DNA from: Akkermansia sp.
GTDB taxonomy: Bacteria > Verrucomicrobiota > Verrucomicrobiia > Verrucomicrobiales > Akkermansiaceae
Length of the DNA: 64,000 bases
Assembly (NCBI GenBank): GCA_017415995.1
Contig: JAFQDN010000050.1
Location: 36,143 to 100,142 of the forward strand
Direction: 5' to 3'
Shown here: piece after piece, positions 34,645 through 43,041 of the stretch
Layout: each line of letters starts with the position of its first letter
Numbering within the stretch: the stretch's first letter is position 1
Notes under the pieces: model-generated
Told to the model about the DNA's origin: nothing
The model's input: the letters and a program-made list of their open reading frames with translations, nothing else
The model's database searches: none
Translations under genes and position numbers: made by a program

Positions 34645-35718
34645 TTACGCAATGACTTGCTGGCGAAGAGTTTTTCCGTTGGGCAGCACAAGCACGAATC
34701 CCTTGGTGCTTGTAGGCAGGGTAAAGCGCATCATGCAGTGCAGCCCATCGTTGAATGATGTAACGGTATTTCCCTCAAAATCCTGAATATCCGCTGATTT
34801 TGCAACAATGCGGTTTTCATCTGCAAGCTCTGCGAAGATGTCGTTAATACCGCGCATTTCCTTTGCTATCTTGTGGTCCCATACGTCTATGGGCAGGTCG
34901 TAACTATCAGGCAGGTCATCCAGCTCGGCCATTTGCTGAGGATCTACCTCCGGTCCCACTCCCACGAGCACCAAGTGCACGGGGTTTACCTTCTTGGCGT
35001 GGATGTCATGGGCAAGTTGGCAGGTAAAGCTCTTAACTTCTTCAAAATCTTCGATTTTGCCATCCGTTATGAATACGTAGAATCCCTCTGCCGCATCCGC
35101 AAAAGTGGTAAGGAAGTAGTTAATGGCCGGCATGAGCTTGGTGCCGTTGCCCCAGTCATCCACGCCACTGTACTCAGCGGTTTTTGCTTCTTCTGCCGTG
35201 AGGTCACCCAAGTGCCGGATACCGGAGCCATCCTCGCCCATTGCCCAGTACAGAACAGAGGTGCCACCGTCTGCATCAATCTTTTCTGCCAGTATCGGGA
35301 TGGCTGTGCGGCAAACATCCTGTACCTCGTTCGGATCTTCTGAGATTTGCAGGATTCCTTGCTGCAAAAGATGCTCGTGGCACCCTTGGAGCATGCGGCA
35401 TACTTGTTGCCCGTCTTGCTCGAAAATCTCGATGAGGCCGCGGCTGAGCATATCCTCGGTTTCTTCCGGTGTGAAAGCGCGGGTAAAATACATGTTGGAG
35501 CCTCCGAATGAGCGCTTCATGGAGCTGGAGCAGTCAATGGCCACACCGGTTTGCCAACCTTCGTTGCCACGCCCGGGGGGCAGAAGAATGGTGGCTTTGA
35601 CGTGAATTTGGCTATCTTTGAGGCACACGTTAACTTCGCCGAGTGCTTTGTCCACTAGGCTGTTGTCAAGTTGTACGTTGTGTCCGTCTGAGAGTTCTGC
35701 AAGAGTAGGAAGAGACAT
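34645..35718 (-). CDS. vWA-domain protein 3 of the module 2 triplet
   Basis: 357 residues. A short N-terminal beta segment (LVDKALGEVNVCLKDS) precedes the vWA domain with MIDAS TGVAIDCSSSM (Asp62, Ser64, Ser66) and VFITDGKIEDFEEV. It has a 60-residue insertion after the MIDAS loop not found in the other two copies. The C-terminal domain (about 275-357) is a beta structure ending RQQVIA. It is the most divergent of three tandem paralogues and lies 26 bases after the second. Confidence 0.8.
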   Translation of the reverse strand: MSLPTLAELSDGHNVQLDNSLVDKALGEVNVCLKDSQIHVKATILLPPGRGNEGWQTGVAIDCSSSMKRSFGGSNMYFTRAFTPEETEDMLSRGLIEIFEQDGQQVCRMLQGCHEHLLQQGILQISEDPNEVQDVCRTAIPILAEKIDADGGTSVLYWAMGEDGSGIRHLGDLTAEEAKTAEYSGVDDWGNGTKLMPAINYFLTTFADAAEGFYVFITDGKIEDFEEVKSFTCQLAHDIHAKKVNPVHLVLVGVGPEVDPQQMAELDDLPDSYDLPIDVWDHKIAKEMRGINDIFAELADENRIVAKSADIQDFEGNTVTSFNDGLHCMMRFTLPTSTKGFVLVLPNGKTLRQQVIA

Positions 35719-35744
35719 GGTTGTGTATGCGGGGTGGGGTTAAA

Positions 35745-36716
35745 TTATGCGTTTATGCCGGAGATGTCCTGCACCAGTTGTTTGCCGTTGGGCAGGGTGA
35801 TGGTGAATGAGGTGGAGTTTGCCGGCATGGTGAAGCGCAGGAGGGCAGGCAAGCCGTCTGAATAATTGTAGTCCCCCTCCGGTGTGACGGGCATGCCGAA
35901 GCTATCCGTCACTTGGGCACTGCGGGCAATGATGGTGTGTTCCGATACGACTTCTGCAAAAATTTGGTCGAGAGAGGTCATGTCCTGCGCGATTTTGTAA
36001 TCCCACAGATCTTGTCCATCAACGCCGTAGATGGGGTCTTCATCCAAATCATCCAGCGATTCCAAAGCTTTGCAGGCGGGGGAGTTGGCGTCCTTGAAGT
36101 CTTTGCCTAATCCGATAACGACAAACTTGGTGAAGCCACGCTTGCCGTCGCGCATGTCCTCGCAAATCATTTGGCTGAGGGCTTTTGCTTCCTCCAAGTC
36201 ATCAATGAGACCGTCAGTGATGATGAGAGCCATGAGCCAAGGCGAGTTCTCATACAGGTGCAGGAAGTGTTGCATGGCCGGTACAATGCGCGTCCCGGTT
36301 CCCCACTTCTTGGGCCCTTCAATGGCGGCAGTTTTTGCGTTGTCCGCCGTCAAATCTCCGATTGTTTCCAGTTCGGCACCTTGTTTGCCACAGGCAAAAT
36401 AGATGGTGGAGGTGCCCCCATCGCTATCAAAATTAGAAAGATATGCCGCAATTTTCCGAGCCACAGGCTGTACTGCGTTAAATGCGGGGGCTGCATCATC
36501 ATCGGCAAAGATGCTGTCCACCAGTACGTCTTCGCTGTGACCATACATCTCCTGCATGGAGAATGAACCGTCCAAGGCGAGCCCAGTCTGTGAGTTTTCT
36601 ACCCCGCTGGGGCGCATTAAAACTGTTGTTTTAATCTTGAGGGTTCCGTTGTCGGTGCGGGTAACATTTACCTCGCCTAATGATTTGTGTACGAGCTTCT
36701 GTGATAATTGAGCCAT
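35745..36716 (-). CDS. vWA-domain protein 2 of the module 2 triplet
   Basis: 323 residues with the layout LGEVNV segment, vWA, C-terminal beta domain. MIDAS is TGLALDGSFSM (Asp49, Ser51, Ser53), followed by FDSDGGTSTIYFACG, WGTGTRIVPAM and ALIITDGLIDDLEEAK. The C-terminal part (AQVTDSFGMPVTPEGDYNYS and the sequence DGLPALLRFTMPANS) is almost identical to that of the neighbouring copy, pointing to recent duplication or gene conversion. These vWA proteins resemble TerY/TerF-type ones. No Shine-Dalgarno is visible before the ATG (CCACAACC). Confidence 0.83.
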   Translation of the reverse strand: MAQLSQKLVHKSLGEVNVTRTDNGTLKIKTTVLMRPSGVENSQTGLALDGSFSMQEMYGHSEDVLVDSIFADDDAAPAFNAVQPVARKIAAYLSNFDSDGGTSTIYFACGKQGAELETIGDLTADNAKTAAIEGPKKWGTGTRIVPAMQHFLHLYENSPWLMALIITDGLIDDLEEAKALSQMICEDMRDGKRGFTKFVVIGLGKDFKDANSPACKALESLDDLDEDPIYGVDGQDLWDYKIAQDMTSLDQIFAEVVSEHTIIARSAQVTDSFGMPVTPEGDYNYSDGLPALLRFTMPANSTSFTITLPNGKQLVQDISGINA

Positions 36717-36747
36717 GGTTGTGGATGTGGTTAAATGTTAATGGAAA

Positions 36748-37710
36748 TCAGTCTTCGTATCCGGTGATATCCTGCTCTACTTTGGCGCCGTTGGGCAGGG
36801 TAATGGTGAATGATGTGGAGTTTGCCGGCATGGTGAAGCGTAACAGAGCGGGGAGTCCATCGGAATAGTTTTGGTCGCCTTCCGGTACAACCGGCTTGCC
36901 GAAGCTGTCCGTCACTTGGGCGCTGCGGGCAATGATGGTGTTCTCCGTTACCACTTCTGCGAAAATTTGGTTGAGGGAGGTCATGTCTTTTGCTATTTTG
37001 TGGTCCCACAAATCCTGCCCTGCCACACCGTAGATGGGGTCTTCATCCAAGTCGTCCAGCTCTTCCAATGCCAATCGGGCTTTGGAGTGGGTCTCACTGA
37101 AGTCATTGCCTAACCCGATGATAACAAACTTGGTAAAGCCTCGCTTGCCGTCTCTCATGTCTTCACAAATCATTTGGCTGAGGGCTTTTGCTTCCTCCAA
37201 GTCATCAATGAGCCCATCCGTAATGATGAGTCCTAAAAGCCAAGGCGAGTTTTCATACATGTTCAGGAAATGTTGCATAGCCGGCACAATGCAGGTGCCG
37301 GAACCCCACTTTTGCGGCCCGCTGAAATCGGTGCTCGCGGCATCTTCTTCCGAGATGTCGCCGATGCGTTCAATTTTTTTACCCAGTTTGTCACAGGCGA
37401 AGTAAATGGTTTCGGTTCCGCCATCGCTGTCAAAGTTTGCCAAATATGCGACAATCTTGCGAGCTACCGGCTGCACGAGGTTTGGTTTCGGGTCTCCTCC
37501 GAATATGCTGCCTACCAAGCAGTTGTCTTCAAAACCAAAGATGTCTTGCATGGATTTGGAACCATCGATGGCAAGTCCGGTTTGGGCGTGCTCAATGTTA
37601 TTAGGCTTCATCAGGATAGTAGCCTTGATACCCAAGCGCCCACCGGCTAGGGTTTTAATGTTGACTTCTCCGAGGTTTGCGTTGACTTTTGTTTGCTTTA
37701 ACTGGGCCAT
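36748..37710 (-). CDS. vWA-domain protein 1, first gene of module 2
   Basis: 320 residues, paralogous to the next gene over its whole length. MIDAS is TGLAIDGSKSM (Asp49, Ser51, Ser53), with GLIITDGLIDDLEEAK as the later metal loop. All residues needed to hold Mg2+ or Mn2+ are present. No signal peptide; cytoplasmic. It is the promoter-proximal gene of a run of nine or ten genes with gaps of 9-47 bases (37710 to 23706 or 20775), so it is likely the most abundantly made. Three different vWA proteins in one operon suggest a heteromeric assembly (inference). Confidence 0.85.
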   Translation of the reverse strand: MAQLKQTKVNANLGEVNIKTLAGGRLGIKATILMKPNNIEHAQTGLAIDGSKSMQDIFGFEDNCLVGSIFGGDPKPNLVQPVARKIVAYLANFDSDGGTETIYFACDKLGKKIERIGDISEEDAASTDFSGPQKWGSGTCIVPAMQHFLNMYENSPWLLGLIITDGLIDDLEEAKALSQMICEDMRDGKRGFTKFVIIGLGNDFSETHSKARLALEELDDLDEDPIYGVAGQDLWDHKIAKDMTSLNQIFAEVVTENTIIARSAQVTDSFGKPVVPEGDQNYSDGLPALLRFTMPANSTSFTITLPNGAKVEQDITGYED

Positions 37711-37736
37711 GACTTATAGAATAGAATACGCCCATC

Positions 37737-37766
37737 ATACTACCCCTCTTAACCTTGTTTTGTCAA
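37737..37766 (-). promoter_or_regulatory. Sigma-70 promoter of module 2
   Basis: On the minus strand TTGACA (37761-37766), 18-nt spacer, TAGTAT (37737-37742). The ATG of the first vWA gene is at 37710, leaving a leader of about 19 nt with no Shine-Dalgarno. It is separated from the sigma genes upstream by a terminator. Confidence 0.65.
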
Positions 37767-37825
37767 GCAAAAAGTATGTGCGTTTCGATAAATTGTAGCT
37801 ATTTACTCATTTTGTATAAAAGAAG

Positions 37826-37852
37826 AGAACCGCCCTGGTTTGTGGCGGTTCT
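37826..37852 (-). terminator. Terminator of the tandem sigma-factor genes
   Basis: Stem AGAACCGCC (37826-37834) / GGCGGTTCT (37844-37852), followed on the minus strand by CTTCTTTTATAC. It isolates module 2 from the two sigma genes. Confidence 0.7.
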
Positions 37853-37865
37853 GATTGAAAAGATT

Positions 37866-38483
37866 TCAGCGGTGCATTAGGTGTTTAACAGCATCCAGTT
37901 CTTTTTGTAGTTTCTGGTGTGCGTTATGTAGTCGGGAGCGTAGAGTGCCATGCGGTATGCCCAGCAGCTTGGCTACTTCTTCCGGTTTTTCGCCCAAAAC
38001 GTCGCAGTGCACAACCACAAGGCGTAAGGGTTCGGATAAATTGTTGATGGCCTTTTTTAGTGCTTCTGCGAGAATGGGTACGTCTGGACCTCTACTGGGA
38101 TCCGTGGTCGGGTTCGGGTCTACAATATCTATTGGAGGTCGCTTTTCATCGTCGTTTCTTTCTTCATCGACTGATATGGTTTTCGGAGGAAATTTTTTGA
38201 GGAGGTCGACTGCCTCGTTTATTCCTATTCTGTATATCCAGCTGAAGAATTTGGCTTCCTCTTTTAACTTTTTCAGAGATTGGTATGCTTTGACGAAAGC
38301 GTTTTGGGCTGCATCATACGCAATGGTCTCATTACGGGAATATTGCAACAGGAGTAGGTAAAGCTTGCGGGAGTAACGTATTACAAGCTCATCGAACGCG
38401 CGTGTCTCGCCTCGGCAGGAGGCTTGCACCAACTGTTCGTCTGTATATTCCTTATAGATTTCTCTGCTGGGTTTTCTGCTCAT
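37866..38483 (-). CDS. ECF-type sigma-70 family factor, second of a tandem pair
   Basis: 205 residues from ATG 38483. Region 2 is YTDEQLVQASCRGETRAFDE through YDAAQNAFVKAYQSLKKL and region 4 is LSEPLRLVVVHCDVLGEKPEEVAKLLGIPHGTLRSRLHNAHQKL, with a poorly conserved linker of about 50 residues. Such factors direct RNA polymerase to special promoters. No anti-sigma gene is adjacent. It follows the first sigma gene by 34 bases and shares its layout, so the two are likely duplicates. They lie directly upstream of module 2, but their targets are unknown. Confidence 0.9.
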   Translation of the reverse strand: MSRKPSREIYKEYTDEQLVQASCRGETRAFDELVIRYSRKLYLLLLQYSRNETIAYDAAQNAFVKAYQSLKKLKEEAKFFSWIYRIGINEAVDLLKKFPPKTISVDEERNDDEKRPPIDIVDPNPTTDPSRGPDVPILAEALKKAINNLSEPLRLVVVHCDVLGEKPEEVAKLLGIPHGTLRSRLHNAHQKLQKELDAVKHLMHR

Positions 38484-38517
38484 GGCTGTAAACGAGAAAG
38501 AACGTAATGAGTTGCGG

Positions 38518-39129
38518 TTATTTGAGGTCTTCCAAGAGTCCTTGGAGCTGTTTGTGTGCGTAGTGGAGGCGGGAGCGCAGGGTTCCCTCCGAGATGTTGA
38601 GCATGTTGGATATTTCCGGGTAGGAGAGTCCGGCAATATCACAAAGGGTTACAACTTCACGATGGCTGGGGGAGAGCTGTTGGAGGGCCTCCTGCAAGCG
38701 TTTGTTGAGGTCTTTGATGTAAGCACCGCGTACGGGGTCTGCGCTGACGGAGGTGTCGGCAAGCTCATCATTTTTTTCATGCTGGTTGCCTTTATCATCG
38801 TCGTCGATGGTGGTGGTGCGGGCGCGTAGGCGTTTGCGGATGAAGTTGCGGGCGCTGTTGGCAGCTATGGTGTAAAGCCAGGTGTAGAAGGCGCTTTGCC
38901 CGTTAAAGTAGCGCAGGGAACGGTAGGCTTTGATGAATGATTCCTGTGCCACGTCGTAGGCGTCGGCCTCGGAGCTGAGCATCTGCATCAGCATGGCGTG
39001 CAGTTTGCGACTGTGGCGTTTTACGAGCACGTCAAAGGCACGGGTTCTCCCCTCAAGCGTCAATTTAATGAGGCTTTCGTCATCTTGCTCATGCAAGGGG
39101 ATGTCCTTATCGGAGGGGCTCATGGTCAT
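38518..39129 (-). CDS. ECF-type sigma-70 family factor, first of a tandem pair
   Basis: 203 residues (201 if started at the second ATG, 39123). Region 2 (DDESLIKLTLEGRTRAFDVL to YDVAQESFIKAYRSL, then FYTWLYTIAANSARNFIRK) and region 4 (LSPSHREVVTLCDIAGLSYP, EGTLRSRLHYAHKQL) are standard for ECF factors. An acidic linker (TIDDDDKGNQHEKNDE) joins them. No membrane anti-sigma factor is adjacent, so the signal may reach it in some other way, for example phosphorylation (inference). Confidence 0.92.
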   Translation of the reverse strand: MTMSPSDKDIPLHEQDDESLIKLTLEGRTRAFDVLVKRHSRKLHAMLMQMLSSEADAYDVAQESFIKAYRSLRYFNGQSAFYTWLYTIAANSARNFIRKRLRARTTTIDDDDKGNQHEKNDELADTSVSADPVRGAYIKDLNKRLQEALQQLSPSHREVVTLCDIAGLSYPEISNMLNISEGTLRSRLHYAHKQLQGLLEDLK

Positions 39130-39158
39130 ATGGTGGGGTAGGGTGGTTGGGTTGGGGA

Positions 39159-39200
39159 GGCCGGGTGCTGCTCGCTCTGTTTTGCGGACAGCACCCGGCC
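39159..39200. other. Large GC-rich hairpin between sigma and purF genes
   Basis: A perfect 12-bp stem GGCCGGGTGCTG (39159-39170) / CAGCACCCGGCC (39189-39200) with an 18-nt loop. It could terminate purF, but there is no T-tract on the minus strand, so its role is unclear. Confidence 0.5.
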
Positions 39201-39216
39201 GGGGGGTAAGCTTAAA

Positions 39217-41106
39217 TCAGAGTTGGTACTCTCGTTTATCCCGGCTTTCAAACCAGTTGATAAACGCTTTGTTCACGGTGGTAAAGCCACCGGGGGTGGG
39301 GTAATCACCGCTGAAGTACCAGTCTCCGCATGCGCCTTCAATGGCATCGTGGAGGCCGTCCAAGCTTTGGTAGATGACTTGGATGGTGCACGGGCTGTTG
39401 TCCGGTGTGACCATGCGTGATACCTCAGCCGTAATTTCATCATCCGTGAACGGCTCGTATATCTTCTTGACCGGGTTGCTACGCTGCTCGGGAGGCAGGG
39501 TAAGCTGGCGCCGGCATTCCTCGTACACGTCAATGATGTGCGTGTACATTCCGCGCTTCTTCAGTAGCGTAATGGCTGCTTGGAAGGCGATGAATTTGCC
39601 CATCTCGCTCATGTCTATTCCGTAGCAGTCCGGGTAGCGGACTTGCGGGGCGGAGGAGGCAATGACTATCTTGCGTGCGTTTGTGCGGGCCAACAGTCTC
39701 AGCAGGCTCATTTTAAGGGTGGTGCCACGTACAATGGAGTCGTCGATAGCGACAAGCACCTCATCGTTGCCAACTGCGCCGTAGGTGAGGTCATACACCA
39801 TGGCGGCAAGCTGTTTGCGGCTGCTTTCCTCGGAAATGAAGGTTCTGAGTTTAATGTCCTTGTGGGCAATTTTTTCCGCGCGCGGCCAGCGGCGGAGAAT
39901 GAGTTCGTTGATGAGCTCCTCGCTCATGGTGCCGTCTTTGTAGGCCTTAATCATGGCTTCCGTTACCTTGTTGCGGCGGTATGCTCGCAGCCCCTCCAGC
40001 AAGCCGTAGTAGGAGACCTCTGCCGTGTTGGGAATAAAGGTAATGGCTGCTTTGGAGAAGTTGCCGTCCAAGCTTGCTACTACCTTTTCCGTAAGGTTGG
40101 AGCCCAATGCCTTGCGCTCTCGGTAAATGACGGGATCATTGCCGCGTGAGGTGTAAACGTCCTCAAAGCAACATGGTGCAAATTTGCCGGGTTTGGTGTA
40201 TTCTTTGACGGTGACTTGTCCGTCATATTTGACGACAATCATGTTGCCGGCGGGCAGCTCCTTGACGTCGGATTCCTCCACTTCCATGACGCTCATCAGC
40301 GGTACGCGCTCGCTGGCTACTGCCAAGTACTCATCCGTCAGAATGTAGTGGCAGTGGCGTATGCCGTGCGGGTCTCGCAGGCAGAAGAAGTCTCCGTTGC
40401 CAACTGCGCCCATCAGGCTGTAGCCACCATCCCAGTCTTTGGAGGCTTTGGCAATGATGTCGTACAAGTCGAGCTCGGCGGAGATGATGTCAGGGATTTC
40501 TCGCCCATCCACATTCTTGTCTCGCAAATTGCGGTATATGTCCGTGTGGGCTTCATCCAAGTAGTAGCCTACCTCTTCCAGCAGGGTTTGGATGTCCGTG
40601 CCGAATACCGGATGCTGCCCGCGTGATATGAGTTTTTGGTGGAGCTCCGGCAGGTTGGTGATGCCCATATCACCCTGCAACATCAGGGTGCGGGTGGTCC
40701 AGTTGGTGCGGCGCATGTATGGATGGCAGCTGCCTTCATCGTATTGTGTGCCGCTTGCCCCGTACAGTAGGTGCCCCATCAGTACTTCACCACCGAAGTT
40801 GAAGTGCCGTTTGTAGCTCTCTGCATCCAACCCTCGAATGATTCCCTCATCGCGCATTTTGCGGAGGTGTTTCTGCTGGGTGGAGAAGATGTTGGTGATG
40901 GCTGAGGCAGAGGTGTCTCGGGCTCGGAAAATGTAGGGCTCACCCAGCGGAGTGTTGAGTTTAATGCAGCCTATGCCGGCGCCGTCTTGTCCACGGTTGT
41001 GCTGCTTTTCCATAAGCAGGAAAAGCTTGTTGAATGCCCAATCGGGCGAGCCGTATTTCTCCACATAGTATGAAATAGGCTTGAGTAATCTGATTGCTGC
41101 GGACAT
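39217..41106 (-). CDS. purF: Long-type amidophosphoribosyltransferase lacking the N-terminal Cys
   Basis: 629 residues. It should make phosphoribosylamine from PRPP and glutamine, the first step of purine synthesis. The phosphoribosyltransferase part is intact (VAIDDSIVRGTTL at 452-464, then SSAPQVRYPDCYGIDM). The glutaminase part has EKQHNRGQDGAG (33-44) and LRDPHGIRHCHY, but the protein begins MSAAIRLLKP with no Cys at position 2, and an in-frame TGA lies 9 nt upstream, so no longer start exists. The usual class II nucleophile is therefore absent; the GN loop is also changed (LQGDMGITN). It may use free ammonia or serve another role. It starts 20 bases after purM. Confidence 0.85.
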   Translation of the reverse strand: MSAAIRLLKPISYYVEKYGSPDWAFNKLFLLMEKQHNRGQDGAGIGCIKLNTPLGEPYIFRARDTSASAITNIFSTQQKHLRKMRDEGIIRGLDAESYKRHFNFGGEVLMGHLLYGASGTQYDEGSCHPYMRRTNWTTRTLMLQGDMGITNLPELHQKLISRGQHPVFGTDIQTLLEEVGYYLDEAHTDIYRNLRDKNVDGREIPDIISAELDLYDIIAKASKDWDGGYSLMGAVGNGDFFCLRDPHGIRHCHYILTDEYLAVASERVPLMSVMEVEESDVKELPAGNMIVVKYDGQVTVKEYTKPGKFAPCCFEDVYTSRGNDPVIYRERKALGSNLTEKVVASLDGNFSKAAITFIPNTAEVSYYGLLEGLRAYRRNKVTEAMIKAYKDGTMSEELINELILRRWPRAEKIAHKDIKLRTFISEESSRKQLAAMVYDLTYGAVGNDEVLVAIDDSIVRGTTLKMSLLRLLARTNARKIVIASSAPQVRYPDCYGIDMSEMGKFIAFQAAITLLKKRGMYTHIIDVYEECRRQLTLPPEQRSNPVKKIYEPFTDDEITAEVSRMVTPDNSPCTIQVIYQSLDGLHDAIEGACGDWYFSGDYPTPGGFTTVNKAFINWFESRDKREYQL

Positions 41107-41126
41107 ATGCGTTCAGGTAATTGCTT

Positions 41127-42125
41127 TTACTTGCGTACGGTAACGGTGATGCCCTTGCCTTCTCGCATGGTGCCGATGACAGTGCCACCGGGGCCTGCGG
41201 TGCAGGCTTGTTCTACCTGCTCGGGGGAGACGATAGCAACCCAACCGATGCCCATGTTGAACGTGTGGAAGCGGTCTTGCGCATCTACAAATTGCAGAAC
41301 CTTTTGCACCGGCTCGTTGTTCCAGTAGGGAATTTCCAAGTCCGCGCCGTTGTCGCCGAGGAAGCGTTCCAAGTTCTCCGGGAGGCCGCCACCGGTGATG
41401 TGAGCATACGCCTTCGGGGTGATGCCGAGTTTGCGCATGTCGTTCACAACGTCATGGTACAAGCGGGTGGGAGCCAGTAGGGCTCTCAACTCCTCCTCCG
41501 TCAGCAAATCCGGGTTCTGTGCCAAAATGCGGCGCACCAAGCTCCACCCGTTGGCGTGGAAACCGTCACTCGGGTAACCGATGAGGATGTCGCCGGGTTT
41601 TACCTGTGAGGGGTCAATCATCTGGCCCTTTTCAACGCAGCCGATGCTGAAGCCGGCCATCTCGACCAGATTTTCCGGAACAACGCCGGGCATTTCAGCG
41701 GTTTCACCACCTGCCAAGATGCAGTTGCAGCTTTCCAAGTAGTCGCACATGCCGGCTACCAGGCGGGTGATTCTGGGTTTTTCTGCCTCCAAGTTGGAGA
41801 TGCCGAGATAGTCCAAGAAAACGAGCGGATCACCGCCGGTGGTCAGGATGTCGTTAACATTCATGGCTACCAAGTCTTTACCTGCTGTTTCCAGCATGTC
41901 CATCTCGAAGAGAACCTCAGTTTTCGTGCCGACACCATCCGTGCCGGTTACGATGACGGGTTCCTTGTAGGAGGATAAGTCGTAAGCTGCAGCAAAAAGC
42001 CCGAAAGCGTTGCAGAGCTGACGGTTTTTCTGCGTACGCTTAACGTGCGCGCTGATGTCCTTAACAAAAGACTGTGCCTCAATGGTATCGACACCGGATT
42101 GCTTGTATGTGAGATTACCTGACAT
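41127..42125 (-). CDS. purM: Phosphoribosylformylglycinamidine cyclo-ligase (AIR synthetase)
   Basis: 332 residues from ATG 42125. It closes the imidazole ring of AIR using ATP in purine synthesis. Seen: VIVTGTDGVGTKTEVLFEM, DLVAMNVNDILTTGGDPLVFLDYLG, CILAGGETAEMPGVV and HITGGGLPENLERFL, all family motifs. The start follows a strong TATAAT promoter and precedes purF by 20 bases, so purM and purF are an operon. Confidence 0.95.
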   Translation of the reverse strand: MSGNLTYKQSGVDTIEAQSFVKDISAHVKRTQKNRQLCNAFGLFAAAYDLSSYKEPVIVTGTDGVGTKTEVLFEMDMLETAGKDLVAMNVNDILTTGGDPLVFLDYLGISNLEAEKPRITRLVAGMCDYLESCNCILAGGETAEMPGVVPENLVEMAGFSIGCVEKGQMIDPSQVKPGDILIGYPSDGFHANGWSLVRRILAQNPDLLTEEELRALLAPTRLYHDVVNDMRKLGITPKAYAHITGGGLPENLERFLGDNGADLEIPYWNNEPVQKVLQFVDAQDRFHTFNMGIGWVAIVSPEQVEQACTAGPGGTVIGTMREGKGITVTVRK

Positions 42126-42154
42126 AGGAAAAGTGATCACGTGGATTCGCGGCT

Positions 42155-42182
42155 ATTATACTCTTTTTTTTGCCTTTGGCAA
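42155..42182 (-). promoter_or_regulatory. Promoter of the purM-purF operon
   Basis: On the minus strand TTGCCA (42177-42182), 16-nt spacer, TATAAT (42155-42160). The purM ATG at 42125 gives a leader of about 22 nt. Confidence 0.65.
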
Positions 42183-42243
42183 GCCGTATTTTCAAGATGC
42201 AACTCTATTTGTTGCGAGCGAAAGCGGAAGGGTGGGAAGGGGG

Positions 42244-42903
42244 CTACTCCTCTGCTTCCGCTTTGAGACGGGTAATTTCTTTTCGCAGCATGGAGCTGAT
42301 GCGGTGGCGGACTAAGTATATTTGCGCTAAACTGACTCCGAGTTTTCTGCGAACTTCCAAGGTGCCCATGCCTTGCAGGACGCTGTAGTCAAAAATTTGG
42401 AAGTGCAGCGGGTTTACCTGCATCTTAACGCGTTCCGTAGCTGCTTTAATCAGGTTGCGCTGCCACTCCGTTTCCCATATTTGCTCGAAGCTGCTGTTAT
42501 GGTCCGGTAATTCCTCAGCTTCCGGGGTGTAAGCGGCGGTGTCTTTTGCGTTTTTTGGGGCGGTTTCCGGGCTGCGCCGTCGGAGTTTGTCCGTTATGCG
42601 CCAGTGGGTTACTTGTAGTAACCATTTTTTGAAAGAGCCTTTTTGCGGGTCGTACTCACCGGCTTTGCTTTGGTGGGCTATGCTGAGGATGGTGTCTTGT
42701 ACGGTGTCCCATGCTTCGTCATCTCTTAACCCGGCTTTTGTGGCCACGGCGTATATCAACCTCCAATACGTGCGGTAAAACTCGTCCCAACTACGCTGGT
42801 CCTGCCAGTTTTGCAGCCGGGCTATCAGGCTACGGCGAGTCTTGTCGGCGTGTTTCTCCAACTCGTCGGCATTGGGCATGTTTTCCGGTAGCTTGTTGTT
42901 CAC
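42244..42903 (-). CDS. RNA polymerase sigma factor, PVC-type
   Basis: 219 residues from GTG 42903, a start supported by a promoter whose -10 box ends 9 nt before it. Region 2 is RSWDEFYRTYWRLIYAVATK with AWDTVQDTILSIA and FKKWLLQVTHWRITDKLRR; region 4 is PLHFQIFDYSVLQGMGTLEVRRKLGVSLAQIYLVRHRI. This resembles sigma factors expanded in Planctomycetota and Verrucomicrobiota. An alternative ATG lies eight codons in. No anti-sigma gene is adjacent. Confidence 0.85.
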   Translation of the reverse strand: MNNKLPENMPNADELEKHADKTRRSLIARLQNWQDQRSWDEFYRTYWRLIYAVATKAGLRDDEAWDTVQDTILSIAHQSKAGEYDPQKGSFKKWLLQVTHWRITDKLRRRSPETAPKNAKDTAAYTPEAEELPDHNSSFEQIWETEWQRNLIKAATERVKMQVNPLHFQIFDYSVLQGMGTLEVRRKLGVSLAQIYLVRHRISSMLRKEITRLKAEAEE

Positions 42904-42912
42904 TTGCGCCTG

Positions 42913-42941
42913 AGTCTAGCAGATTCCTCACGTATTGGCAA
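42913..42941 (-). promoter_or_regulatory. Promoter of the PVC-type sigma gene, leaderless
   Basis: On the minus strand TTGCCA (42936-42941), 17-nt spacer, TAGACT (42913-42918), ending 9 nt before the GTG at 42903. Confidence 0.55.
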
Positions 42942-42984
42942 GTTCCTTTCCTGTAATTTTTTGTAGGCGGGTTCTCGCCATGCA

Positions 42985-43016
42985 GAAAGAGCAGAGTTGC
43001 CGTAAACTCTGCTCTT
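42985..43016 (-). terminator. Terminator of the 43042-43911 gene
   Basis: 11-bp stem AGAGCAGAGTT (42988-42998) / AACTCTGCTCT (43005-43015), followed on the minus strand by TTCTGC; the T-tract is weak. Confidence 0.6.
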
Positions 43017-43041
43017 CCGGAAGGTTTTGGCGGTGGCTGTC

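Noticed and set aside
39159..39200. Riboswitch (for example a purine riboswitch) downstream of purF
   Set aside because: It is only a simple hairpin located after the gene, with no conserved purine aptamer sequence.
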